From contig JAXRKN010000037.1 in assembly GCA_038502055.1 (NCBI GenBank), positions 5,736,501 to 5,800,500 of the forward strand: a DNA stretch of 64,000 bases, given 5' to 3'. Shown in pieces: positions 51,001-62,409 of this stretch. The position numbers and the translations under genes are program-made. Below the pieces are notes generated by a model, which saw nothing but the letters and a program-made list of their open reading frames with translations, searched no databases and had not been told where the DNA came from. This DNA is from Tanytarsus gracilentus. Lineage: Eukaryota; Arthropoda; Insecta; Diptera; Chironomidae. Within the stretch, counting starts at the first letter, position 1, and each line of letters starts with the position of its first letter.

Positions 51001-53428
51001 TACATCCTTAAATGTGCATCGCCGAAACTTTATCATGATGATTCACCTAAAGAATCAATAAATAATATTTTAGTGACATGTAATTGCAAAAATCGAAATG
51101 TCCCAGACTCCTGTCGTGATCTTCCCAAATACGGAAATTGCGCATACATCAAGTTTCAAGATGAAATGTTCCGCACATACATCTACGATACACTCACCGA
51201 AAAACAAAGGATCGAATATCATAAGCGATGCATCAGTTTTGTATGCCATACAACAAAGAAATGTATAACGTGCAATGAAGAGAGATTTGAAGTAATCGCT
51301 GAATTGGAAATGGGTGCTAGCGATGGCATTGTTAAGACACTGAATGATGAGAAGACATCGAATGAAAAAATTTTGAATCTCATAAAGCTCTTTTCAAATG
51401 AAAGTGATGTAAATATCAGTTGTCATCATCCAATCGTGTTGAATTTCATCAACTACAATTTCCATGATTGCACCTGCAGCAATGTCTTGTACAAGGCATT
51501 CTCATGTATTTTACAGCACTGTAGTCGAGTAAAAGAAATGAAGATGAAAACTTTTTATTCGCAAGCGACTTTGGCAGACATTTGCATAAAGCTCTCCAAT
51601 ATTCCACGTGCAATCGTATTGTTAGACAACTCTATTTCTCAACTCAGCGTAATTATGGTATAAAACATTTAATTTTCCTGGATTCTTTATTTAATATTTT
51701 CTCAATGCAATGTCTGCACATGATTTATTCAGTTCCATTTATATATCGAGTCTTTTTATTTCTCTCTAAAAATAGGACAAAAGTAGCAACTTACATTTTA
51801 TAACATATCTACGTGGACGTGTTCTCATGCTTCGAGGGATTTGTTCGGAAAAAATGATGCAGTTCGAAGAGGCAATTAAATACTATTATACTGCCAGTGA
51901 TTTATTCGAGCTTAAATTCCCTCGAAAATTGTAAGTTATTAATTAGAATTTTGTTTCAATCTATAAATAACATCGATGGTAATTAGTGACTTGGCTGCGC
52001 GATTAAAGTTGACACACATCAAACGTGTTATTATGAATTCAACAAAGCAACATCGTCAAACCGCCTTTTCAAGAATTAATTCATTAATAAGTGAGCAGTG
52101 CACATTTCTGTTGCAATTGTTCTATGCATTTTACATGAAAGCCGGAAATTTTCAACTGGCAAAATTAGCTGCATTCTGGTCCTTGAAAAATGTGATGACG
52201 ACCAAGAGGAAAATCGGAAGTGTTGCCAAATGCTTTTCGAGTGTTTTTCAAATTTGCATAATTTCAAATGATTTTGATCATAAATATGAGACGGTGGCAT
52301 TGAATGAGGTTTTAAAGTCGACCTGCAATGACACCGTTGACGCGAATACACTGGTTGAAGTGGTGAAGTTATATGGACAAATTTTAATGATGAAGTGAGT
52401 GAAAATTAAAAGTATTCTAAATCATCTGATAGTTTCTTAAGAAAAGAAAAACGTATTTCCACCCCTTTAATAAACCTTCAAACGTCTTTTCATTGATTTC
52501 TCTGTCATTACCATAATATATATATATTTATTTCAGTTTCCTCAGAAATAAAATCACCAATGCAATCAACGTGGGTGAAATTGCCATGAAAATTTGCTAC
52601 AATTTACCATCGCATGAGAATTTCATTGAAATTGTTCCAAGTCTCTCTCTTCTCCTTCTGCAATCGGAACGCATTGATGCGATGAAGAAACTTCTTACGA
52701 AATTTAATTCCGTAGCAAGACATTACGACGATCAAAATTGTCTCATCTGGTATTATGCATTGGCCATGGATTTATTATTGGACACATGTCACGCCATAAT
52801 CACCTTTGAGGAGTGCTTCAATTTCTATCTCGAGCTCGTTACGTCGTCGTATTATATCGATAAAAATCGAGAGGCTGTTTCACGATTTATTGCAAATTTT
52901 TGGCTATGGAGCATTCGAAATGACATGCGAGAGCGAAGCGAAAGATTGATGGAAGGACTAGATACACGATTTAAATTAGGCGCTCACTCAACTGTCAATG
53001 ACGTTTTTACCGGAATTCGAATGGTTGAGGCACAAACACTTCAATATATGAATGCTATAAAAACTAAAAATATCGCATCACAATCATCCCTCCACAGCCT
53101 GATCGGGCGATATTTGAACATATTGAAATATAATGTAAAATCATCAAGTCGGTGTTTCCACGAACGTCTTCTTCTTCATGAGCTTCACTTTGATATGATT
53201 AATCGAAAAGTTTCGAGGAATTTGCTTTTCCACCGAATGAACACGTTGATGGAGAAAAGTTTAAAGAAGAAAGACAATTTTACATTTAATTACATTCGCT
53301 ATTTAAAATTAAATCTTTGGGGTCGCAAAGAAGTGAAGAAAAATTATTGGATGGAGTTTAATTTGAAAAATGCAGACCTTGATCAACAAATTATCTACTT
53401 CATACTTCCCATCTTAGAAGCAGCATAA
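48048..53428 (+). CDS. ADCY10: Soluble adenylyl cyclase (adenylate cyclase type 10-like)
   Basis: Makes cAMP from ATP; in vertebrates stimulated by bicarbonate and calcium and central to sperm motility. Exons: 48048-49240, 49299-51657, 51776-51930, 51987-52394, 52537-53428; 5007 nt, 1668 residues (human about 1610), all in phase. Cyclase domain 1 carries both metal aspartates, D104 in FADISGFTDL and D153 in VLKYAGDAFLAIF, plus K149. Domain 2 carries CGIVGHTLRREYSVI and VNKAARLMMAYPG (N487, R491). A P-loop GDGQQGKS (K603) and a Walker-B-like VFIDDADYIDPDS near residue 722 mark the STAND-type ATPase region. The remaining ~900 residues are helical-repeat-like and divergent. No membrane segment is seen. 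First ATG chosen; the frame is open further upstream without an ATG, so a missed 5' exon is possible. The donor at 51658 (ATG|GTATAA) is weak but keeps frame. Confidence 0.92.
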
Positions 53429-53648
53429 AAATTAACGCGCATTAACGCTTGGCAACCAAAAAAGTAAAATATAGTAAAACATCTGCTACAACTTGTCGCG
53501 AACATATCTTTGTTTGTCACAAGGCAGTCAATAATCAACAATTATTAATTATTGTGTCTTATGTATTCTCTTTATTGATTGCGTCAGTTTCTGTGTCGAC
53601 GTACATGCAAATGGTTATTTTTATAAAATCTTATGAAATAATTTAAAG

Positions 53649-53654
53649 TTTATT
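53649..53654 (-). terminator. Polyadenylation signal of the secreted cysteine-rich gene
   Basis: TTTATT on the plus strand reads AATAAA on the minus strand, about 60 nt past the TAA stop at 53714-53716. Confidence 0.5.
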
Positions 53655-53713
53655 AAAGCTTAAAAGTTATGGAGTTTGATCTCGGACTGTCTTCTAATAA
53701 ATTGCTGTGTCAA

Positions 53714-54178
53714 TTAAGTTTTCCGCCTCTCTTTCATCTCTTTCGGAACAAACGGACTCGTTCGAGGTTCACAACAGCATTTCGTAGGTTTTCCCGTCTC
53801 AATCAATATCCTCTTCACTTTATCATCAGGACAAACTCCATCCTCCGGTCCTTTCGTTCGATTCATCTGCACATTAAACCAGTACCACAAAGGCATTCGA
53901 TTTGCGTATGCCATTTCACAATTGGGGCATTGTGTTACGTTTTTGAGCAGGCAGCAGCAAAGTTTTTTATCTGCGATTGTCTCTTCGTAGAGTTTATGGC
54001 CTTTGACACAAATCGCTGCCGATGGACATTTCTGTGCGGCCATTTTTGGAGTCCAAAAAACATCGCCATTGGATAGCAGCTGACAGTCTGGAATCACCAA
54101 ACCATATTTTTTACGCGCATTTGTGCAATAGATTGCATAAATGATTAGAAAAATTAATTTAAATGTTAACGACTTCAT
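53714..54178 (-). CDS. Small secreted cysteine-rich protein, family not recognised
   Basis: Single-exon frame of 154 residues starting at ATG 54178. Residues 1-22 (MKSLTFKLIFLIIYAIYCTN plus Ala) form a textbook signal peptide. The mature part holds 12 cysteines, including two Cys-Cys-Cys triplets (residues 74-76 in KKLCCCLLKN and 134-136 in PTKCCCEPRT) and a CPNC. It has NVT and NRT glycosylation sequons and a basic tail (KEMKERRKT). The even cysteine number and two similar modules (CPxxxxC...CCC, then C...CCC) suggest a disulphide-stabilised duplicated fold. I do not recognise the family and assign no function. It converges with ADCY10, and the stop codons lie about 285 bp apart. Confidence 0.8.
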   Translation of the reverse strand: MKSLTFKLIFLIIYAIYCTNARKKYGLVIPDCQLLSNGDVFWTPKMAAQKCPSAAICVKGHKLYEETIADKKLCCCLLKNVTQCPNCEMAYANRMPLWYWFNVQMNRTKGPEDGVCPDDKVKRILIETGKPTKCCCEPRTSPFVPKEMKERRKT

Positions 54179-55027
54179 AACTTTTCTTTCCGAACTTTAT
54201 CTTTATTCAATAGCTACTAAATGTTATTGTTTAAAACAACTCTACTTTTATATCTGTCATTATTTGTTTTTTTCATCAACTTTTATCATCATGCTACAGA
54301 TGCATGGAACTCTCATCAATTCTCTCACATCGTCATCATTACTTCAACTTATTAATACTCTTTTTTTTAACTATCGAGATATGTTTTTTATTTTCGGGAA
54401 ATTGAGATGATGAGAATTAATCGTTTGTATGGAGACGTTGATGAAAATTGAGTAAAACTTTATCTATTTAAAATAGACTATTTTTTTCAACTCAAAAAAC
54501 AACACGTGTCGCGTGATAAAAAAATAATTTTTTAACAACCAATTTTATTTCTCTCATAAGAAATTAATTAAGTTTCTGATGATCAACTTTTACAACCTCG
54601 TGTTTAATTTATATTGCAATTTTTTCTTCTTCGGAGGAATGAACTTTGGCATTGAACATATTTTTTTCGTCTTGGATTAATTTCTAAAATCACCAGTGAA
54701 TTCAACAACTACTTCGTATATTTTATGTACAACTTTTCTAAGCTAATAATTGCAATTAATCATCCTCGAGTGAAATATTGCTCTTTAACTTTCATTTCAT
54801 GCCAACCACAATTTTTTCCCCCCTATTTTTTATTGCGGACGGTCATACGTAAAATTAATTAGTTTTTAAATAGTTTTTTTTTCTTTAAAGGAAGACCTAT
54901 TCGTCAAAATGCTTTAATTAAGTTGTTATGGTCGTGAATTTTAAGGAGAGTTAAATTAAATCATCATTTTTGAAGCGTTGGCTTTTCTTCTTTTTTGAAA
55001 TTGCAATACTGTGACTTTCGCTTTAAT
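54179..55027. other. Intergenic region 5' of the cysteine-rich gene
   Basis: AT-rich, no protein-like frame. It should contain the promoter of the cysteine-rich gene and the 3' UTR of the RING gene, both minus strand. Confidence 0.45.
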
Positions 55028-56575
55028 CTAAGTTGCGACTATTTTGGCTTCTAATTTTTCTCGTTTCTTCTCCTCCTTCAGTCGAAGTTTGGCGAGTTTC
55101 TCTTCCTCTTTCGCAAGTCTTTTCTCCTCCTAATTATCGATTTGTGAGATAAGAAATTAATTAAAATAAGTTTCTATTGCAAAATGAAAGCCTTCTTCTT
55201 ACCTTCTTGGCAGCCTTTTCCGCCTTTTGTTTTGTTTTTTCTTCTTTCTTCTTTTCAGTGCTCTCAACTTTCTTTAAATCCTTTTTCTTGTCATCCTTTG
55301 CTGAGCTTGCATTTGCCGATGAGGAGGAAGCAACCGTGTAGGGTTTAAATTGAAATCCAGAGGTTTTGGAAGGCGTAATGCTTGCAGTTTGCATGCTCGT
55401 CTTATTAATTAGTGTAGCCTTACGATCACTGATCGGCGCTACTTTCGAGTTATTTAACTTCTTTATTGGTGCACTTGAGGAGGGGTTGGGTGATTCATTA
55501 CTCAAGAGTGGCACTATTTCGGATGTGTTTATTGATTTTGTCGGCACTGTATACGATCTACTTTTGATTGAAAAACTTTCAATTAATTGGGGAAAGATTT
55601 GAAGCGTGATGGGTATAACTCACTTAAATCTCCCACTATTCACTGGCGATGGTGTTCGGTGTCGTGAGGAAGTTCTCGATGGACTTCTCGCCGAATATTC
55701 TTTAATTGGTGGTAAACGATTTGGCAAATCAGGAATTCTACCCTGTTTAATTTAATTTAATTAATTTTTGAATCTACATAGAATTTCGGTTACAACTCAC
55801 TCTAAATGAATGACTCTTGTGTCCTCGAAAATTCGAGTAGGATGGAGTTCTAGGAATGGCACCGGTGCAGCCGTTTGCACTACAATTGTGATTATGAAGT
55901 TTACTATCAACCGATGTTGAATGGGAAGACGTTGTTGATGCACGTGATGTTGCTGATCCACTCGAGTATCCTGCGGATAGTTTTGTAGCGTCATAAAAAA
56001 ATGTCGTCAAATTTTAATAAAAAAAATATAAATTACCAGACGCAAATGACGCTCCCGAACTCATTGAATATAAGCTAGCCGATTGTGGAACTTTAATTTT
56101 CTCGCCCATTGTATAGGAACGAGCTCCAACACTATAAGAGCTTGCTGATCCAGGCACCTAAATCATTTTAAGCATTCTTATATTTTATAACCTCATAAAA
56201 AAAGCGAAAAACTTACACTCCAACTCTTGCTGCCCATTGAATAGCTACTCGCCGACTCTTGTAGTCTCCACGTTCCAGAACTTGATGTCAAACGATTAAT
56301 TCGAGCTCTACATATCACGCAACGTAGTGGCAATAATCGTTGAACGACAGCACTTTGAATGGTCTTAACAAAACATCTACGGCAAACTACTTGATGTCCA
56401 CCTAAATAAATTTGGGCGTTAGAAATTCATGCGTAAGTGAAATTGACATGGAAAAGGGGGCATTACATGGCTCTGTTTTCATTGTGGCGCGACTAGTTAT
56501 ACAAATGACGCATTCATCTTGTTCCGATGTTGACGGCTCGAGCTCGGTGGATTCAAGTTTGGCTAACAGCTTTTC
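55028..56575 (-). CDS. RING-finger protein, probable E3 ubiquitin ligase (5' end not located)
   Basis: Exons on the minus strand: 56575-56467, 56401-56217, 56157-56037, 55970-55801, 55742-55624, 55560-55203, 55129-55028; 1164 nt, 387 residues, all in phase. The first listed exon opens after an acceptor with no ATG, so the N-terminus lies upstream and is missing here. A C3HC4 RING is clear: DECVICITSRATMK, EPCGHQVVCRRCF and LPLRCVICRARINRL. The CGH junction is formed across the first intron (CCAT|GTAATG). After the RING comes a long Ser/Thr/Tyr-rich region with repeated SYSMG/SYTMG/LYSMS motifs, then a basic Arg/Ser segment. The C-terminus is strongly Lys/Glu-rich and helical (KQKAEKAAKK, EEEKLAKLRLKEEKK). 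RING proteins of this type transfer ubiquitin from an E2. I do not recognise the specific ortholog. Confidence 0.8.
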
Positions 56576-57128
56576 CTAATCGTGTGCAAAGGAACGAGAA
56601 AATAAATTTCCATTTTTGTTATTACTGCCGATTTCTAATTTCACGAAAGCACGTGGTTATATCGATTTAATAAGGTTTCAGTTTTGTGTAAATTTTTGCT
56701 GAAAATGTTGAATGAGTTACGTTTCTTTCCTATCAAAGCGTTTATCGCTTTATTGATTAAATGTTGGCTGAAATGTGCCATTGAAATTCGGATTTTTATT
56801 TGTGGTTTTCTCTATAAAATTATATGTGTGGCACATGTACATATTCAATCTGATATATGCGTGTTTTTAACCTTGTGGATTATAAATAGTTGTTGCCGAA
56901 AAAAAGCTCCCACTCACTGCTTTTATGCTCCCGTTAATAAGCTGTTTAACTTCCTTTTCATGCTGACTTTCATTCTCCTTTCTGGTTGTACACCAAGTCA
57001 AACATAAAAAGTTGTCTAAAAGTTTCTTCATCATTTTTACACACAATGACCTTTTTTTACCGTAAACCCCTAATGAAAATGAATTAGACATACAGAAAGC
57101 TATCAAGATTTCAGAATTGTGAACGACA
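56576..57128. other. Interval between the RING gene and the small basic-protein gene
   Basis: Should hold the remaining 5' part of the RING gene (minus) or its intron, and the promoter of the plus-strand gene at 57129. The frame at 56684-57007 starts at GTG and is hydrophobic and Cys-scattered; I treat it as chance. Confidence 0.4.
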
Positions 57129-59105
57129 ATGGCGAGGAAAGTTGTCGACACCAGTGAGAGGCATGTGCCAAAAAATGTGGATTTAAGGTAGGACATTTTA
57201 TGGTAAAGATTTTCTGCCATTACCTTGAGCTGAAAGCAAGTAATGTGTTCGCTCTCTTGAGAGCATATTAGCAATAATCATGCATATTCAAGTAAATCGA
57301 TGTTGCTTTTACTACATTTAGAATTCACCAGTCATCTCCGTCAACCAACGAAAAAAAAAATTTCCTTAAGGCAGGTGCGATCAAATCTGATGAAGTTCGC
57401 ATTTCATTATTTGTATGAATTTTTTTGTTGCTGCACGAAAAAACTGTAAGAGTCTATTTTAAATTACAAAATCGATAAGCAGGAAACTATTTTCGAGTGG
57501 TTGGTTTTGCTGAGTGCTGTGAAATCTACATTCCATTTATTTATTTTTTGTGCTTTTTAACCCATGATTTGGTTATGAGAAAATATAAGGCATGGTGTTT
57601 ATTTTATATGTCTGTCTGTTTTTTTTGGGTGCGAGTTTTTTATTTGTGAAAATGTATAAGAAAAATATTAAAAGTTTCTCTACAAAATTTCTCGAATTTA
57701 TTTTTATTAAACTTTTTTAAAAAAATAAAAAAAAGCGTTAAAAACCACCCAAAATTTTGTAGAAAATTATTTCCACTGTTATTTGGCACAGCAGAGTGCA
57801 TTATAGTGCATTTTTCAAAAATCAGTCGCTGCAAAAAAAAAATATGATAATGGGCTGAATAAGTTTTTCCCTCAATCACATTTCAGTTCTTTTTCCTTTT
57901 CGTGATTGCATTTTGGTGAATTTTAATTTCAGCACGTAAACAAAGTCTTTGCAGTCTCTCTTGGCACCGACAGTCATCTCCCAGATGAAAATCGATGGAA
58001 ATTAAATAATTATCTTGATTATCTCCCCTCTCGAAATATGTGTGGAAAATTTTAATTTTGCATATGACATTTCTTATTCAGTTGCACTCGTCACCAGGCC
58101 ATAATAAGTTTTGCTGAAAGTCCATTTTGTCAATGGCACGTTTCAATTAAAGAAAATTAAAAGTTTTTTGCTCCACTCTTTTTTTTGTGGGCATACTCAA
58201 AATGGCAAATATATGTGCCAAGAGTCACGGGAGGAGGAAGAAGAAAAACGAGCGGTTTGTGCACATTTGAGTTAAAGAAATTAATGTTGAGAAAGAGAAG
58301 AAAAATAAGTTTGGCTTTAATTATCCATACAGAACTGTTTTCGCATAGGGAAAAGATTTCCAAATTACATAGCATCACGCATAGCATCAGACATTCATTT
58401 TTATATGTACATGAGATCTTACAGACGGCAAAGCGAATATTTCTATTAAATAACACGTGTTTTGAGGATTAAGGTTGATACGATCGCTTTTGGTGGTAAA
58501 TATTTTAAGAGGATTATCTAGAAAGCGTAATTGGATATTTTTATGTGGCAACATGAAATTGAAAAACTTTTTTTGAAGCCCAGACAAAATGAAAATTTAA
58601 CTGTCACATGAATTGAAAAAATTATTTCTGGGATTTCATAAAAAATATTTTGGAAAACTTTTTTTTGGTAGATTTTTTACAGCTCTTTAATTTATTTCAA
58701 AGTGATGTGATGATATTTTTACTGTTGATATTTGAGTTTTAAAAATTTGGTTCAGAAAATATTAAAGTTTCTTCAAAAAATTATTTTTGTGCCAAAAACT
58801 AGAAGAAGTTTCTTTAATGAAAATCCCTCTTACATTTAAATTTTAACCTCAACACTCATAAATAAGAAAAGAGTTTACTACATTAGCCATTATGCAGATT
58901 TCCATTTCTCCCTCTTTTGTGCAGCAAACAAAAAAAGCTTTTTCTCACCCAGATTAAGCTTTATTATTTCATTATCGCTTTGCATTACAGCCCTAAATCG
59001 TCGCTTAAATCAGAATTTAATACACCTGTTCGACAGGCGACATTAAAAAAAGGCACGAGTCAAGGCGAATTAAACATTAAACCGAAGCGAAAACTTTGTT
59101 TGTAA
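57129..59105 (+). CDS. Candidate small basic protein, two exons (57 residues)
   Basis: Exon 1 (57129-57187) starts at ATG in a strong context (ACAATGG) with an in-frame TGA nine bases upstream, and reads MARKVVDTSERHVPKNVDL. It ends in a donor AAG|GTAGGA with two bases left over. Exon 2 (58991-59105) follows a good acceptor (GCATTACAG), supplies the missing base to make Ser, and reads PKSSLKSEFNTPVRQATLKK then a Gly/Ser/Lys-rich end and TAA. The joined product is 57 residues, highly basic, without signal peptide or membrane segment. Its composition (Lys, Ser, Thr, Pro, TPVRQ) looks like a short regulatory or chromatin-associated protein, but I do not recognise it. The intron is 1803 nt. It might instead be the two ends of a longer gene with middle exons I missed. 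Confidence 0.45.
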
Positions 59106-61371
59106 TTTGCAAATATAATTATTACACTAAATTATTTCCTTCTCCCTCTCTCTCTTTCTTCCATGCACATTTTCATTGTTTCTATGTTTGTACTGTAAGC
59201 GAAAATAGCGGCAAAAACTTATTTATAAGTAGACGTTATAATATGTAATGATGGCATTAAATCAATGTTTTCTGATGGAAGAATTTCGCTTTCAAAAATA
59301 TCATTGGCGAGCGAGTGAGCTGATGGGAAAGTGGAAGCCACAAATCACATGTTTGTCATAAAGCTTAAATGAGTTCCAACCTACATACGCAAAAACAATG
59401 AGTTGTGTGTGTAGGTTAAGTGAGTAATTTGAGAAGAAGCGCTGATAATCATAATGACATTTTCAAATAATGTAATAACTCGATGAATGAGGCATAAATA
59501 AACTAATAACACAACCTCCAGGATGTTGATGTCTATCTTATAATGTGAATGCATGATCTGCCTAGCATAATAAAATAAAACATTACATGCATTCTCTTCG
59601 AGGACGTGCTGTTGGCGTGAAAGAGGAAAAATAGCTGAAATTTCACACGTTAAAATATTTTAAACGGATTTTTACTTTGTTATTTGAAAATGTGTGTGTG
59701 TGTCTATGCCATGAGGGCGTGATTTTTTTCACTAAATTACTGACACGAAACGTTTTCGACCTTAGTTGGGAGTCAGCAACTATTTAAAGCGCCCAAAATT
59801 GAATAAATTAAGCGCAACTTTATCGAAATCTCGATTTTTCACATGAATCGCGTAAAATTTACATAAACGATACATAATATTATGGTGTGGCTGCACAGAC
59901 GGCATGTCTCCTGCGAGGAGAGCATAGGAGTGGAACATTTCAATGAAAAAAGTATTTTCCATCAGATTGAAAACGAATGTCCCAAAGTAATTTCTCATGT
60001 GTCACGCTTATCAAATCGATATTTGGAGTCTCTTCAATGTCTTTCGTGTGTTTCGTGATTTCATCAAAACATATATACAAAGTAAACTCACAATTTTATG
60101 GTTTAGGTTACCGAGCTCCTTTTCAGTCACTTTTCGACTTTGTTGCTCCCTTCGCCTCTGCTTAAATTTGTCATATTATACACATGGGAAAATCAAAGTA
60201 CGCTCGAGAATTGTCTACTTACTTGCTTGAAAATATTTAATTTGCTAGTTATCGCTTCAAGCGGAGATTTTCTCGTGATTTCAAAAAATGCCATGATAAA
60301 ATTTTATTTTTCTTTCTCTCTTTTATGTATCGCACTTTTGATTTATTTTTTCTTATTAAATTTGCATAGAATCGCTACGTAGCACATATTTTCACTCTAT
60401 ACTTTAACGTCATCTATCACTAGCGTTATTGTTGTTATTCTTCATGAAGAATATTTATTCGCAATGGGTCGAGCGCAGAAGAAATTAAATGGGATGAAAA
60501 ATGTGGAAAATAACGCAATAATTCATGAGAACTTTTTTTTTTCGTCACAATTCACAAATTAATTTGACTTTAATGGGGTATAGGGAGATCGTTTAACAAT
60601 AGTTTCTATCACATTTTGATTTTAAACTTGCTTAATTTTAGATATTTCACTTTTTTTATGTTGCGACAATTAACCTGATTTTTTTCTACGTGGGAAAATT
60701 TTTCTTTTCTTTTTTTTTGACAACTTCAATTTTTTTTGGGAGTGAAAAATCTTTTTTCTCCCTAAAATATTTCACTCGCTTGGTAATTGGATTTTTAGGA
60801 TTTTTGAGAAACATAAAATTAACATAGTTTATGATGGGATATCTTTAAAAATGGAAGAGTTAAAAATTATTTAAAAAATCACAAGAGCTTTATATGGCAG
60901 CATTCTGCGGAAATTATGAAAATTCACTAAGGGAAGGTTGAAGAAAAGCGAATTTTTTTGCCTTTGTATGTTCATTTTGTGGCGGAGAGAGTGAGAGAGA
61001 ATTTTATGTGTTATGGAAAAGCGGTTCTCTCTCACAGCATAACCGCAATTTATGCGGCAAAGCAAATAAAGAGATTTTATTAAATGTTGAAGAGTACAAA
61101 AATAAAATTTAATTTTCTGCTGGTTAAAAAAGATTAAATAAGAACTTTTATTGATAGTTTTTAAACTTAAATATTGAATTACAAGAAAAATGAATCATTT
61201 TAGGAATTAAAAAATCTCAGAGAATTTTCCAACATAATCCGCTTTTCCATAATTCTCTCGCTATGATTTTCTCTCTGCTGTTTTTCTCTCAATTTTTCTT
61301 CTTATCGATGTGTGCGTGAGAGAAGGAAAACTCGTTGAGTAAATTTCATGCGACTAGAAATTTTTATTGTT
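59106..61371. other. Intergenic region before COQ4
   Basis: No protein-like frame, RNA gene or clear repeat. A CT run occurs at about 59143-59157. Frames of 60-80 codons on both strands are hydrophobic and unremarkable. Confidence 0.5.
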
Positions 61372-62409
61372 TCACTCTTTCGGTGGAATTGACAATTTCT
61401 TAATGTTAAGTTCATCTCTTAATTCATCGACATCCTGATTAAATCTTTCTTCCCAATAGATGTTCAAAAGTGGCTTACAATTTCGTCCTGTTTCAATTGC
61501 CCACGGAAGATAATAACGTCGGTAAAGTTCTCTATGTTTCGGCTTCAGCCTTAGTGGTCCAAAAATTGCACCTAACAGAAGAAAATTATTAATTTTTTAG
61601 AAGAATTAAAATTATTAGAAAATTTTCATACCACCATAACACATTGGCAGCCCAATGTTAATAGCCTCTATCCACTTGACTGCTATTTCGCCCAGCATAT
61701 TTGTTGGCATGTCGAGTACAGTGTGAATTAAATCATGCGTCTCACGATATCGTGTCATTACGTACGCCAACTATGAAATTTTATGACTATAAGGTTTTAA
61801 TGTGCACTATAAAAATTAATAATTACCAATGGATCCTCCATGAAGCGAACGTCTAATCGTGAATCAGGTGTAACATTCTATAGAGAGGTGTAAAATAAAT
61901 TTTATTTTTAAATCACGATAAAAACTTAAAGAATTTACATTGTCGGTTAAGAATTTGTAGTACTGAAATCCAAGCGTGTTTTCCTGCATAGTTTTAAGCT
62001 GTTCGAAATTAACAGTTTTTGTGTTAATACGCGGCTTATCGCTCAACATTCTCTGACCCTCTTCAGTTCCGTGCATTGCATCGTATAATTTCTTAAGAGT
62101 CTCAACACCTGTTGTCTCGCCCAGTGCTGCTATCATATCGTGTCTCCTCGGATCAATTATGGACGAGAGTGATGAACCAATTGCCAATATTGTTCTCTGT
62201 AAATCACTTATTTGAATTCTCCTCGCCATAAATTCTTTCGTAAATGTGTCACCGGTCGACGTTGTTGTTTGTGTATTGTCATCATTTTTCTCGCTTGATG
62301 TGGCATCACTCTGTGCTGCTGCCGTATTATTATATGCTGCTGACGTTGCTGTTTGCAATAATCTCAAATTGAATTTACCTCTCAAATTAGCAGCTCTCAG
62401 CGATTGCAT
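61372..62409 (-). CDS. COQ4: Ubiquinone biosynthesis protein COQ4, mitochondrial
   Basis: Matrix-side inner-membrane component of the coenzyme Q synthesis complex; recent work assigns COQ4 the oxidative removal of the C1 carboxyl group of the benzoquinone precursor. Exons on the minus strand: 62409-61939, 61877-61827, 61770-61632, 61571-61372; 861 nt, 286 residues (human 265). The start at 62409 is preceded by an acceptor-like TTTTATAG, implying a 5' UTR intron. The first ~30 residues (MQSLRAANLRGKFNLRLLQT) are Arg-rich and lack acidic residues, a mitochondrial presequence, followed by a low-complexity Ser/Thr/Asn linker. Family signatures include DPRRHDMIAALGETTG and the metal-binding HDxxHx11E at H186-E202 (HDLIHTVLDMPTNMLGE). 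GLPMCYGGAIFGPLRL and WEERFNQDVDELRDEL complete the protein. A minus-strand AATAAA (plus TTTATT, 61363-61368) lies just past the stop. Confidence 0.95.

Noticed and set aside
56684..57007. 107-codon hydrophobic, Cys-containing plus-strand frame
   Set aside because: Starts at GTG, has no signal-peptide-like order or splice support, and composition fits chance in AT-rich DNA.
57934..58051. Exon-like plus-strand segment (HVNKVFAVSLGTDSHLPDEN onward)
   Set aside because: Has a decent acceptor, but in the phase left by the exon at 57129 it stops at once, so it cannot be a middle exon of that gene. No partner found.
59780..59998. 72-codon ATG-initiated minus-strand frame
   Set aside because: No domain, no signal peptide and no splice partner; considered as the missing RING-gene first exon, but its phase could not be justified.
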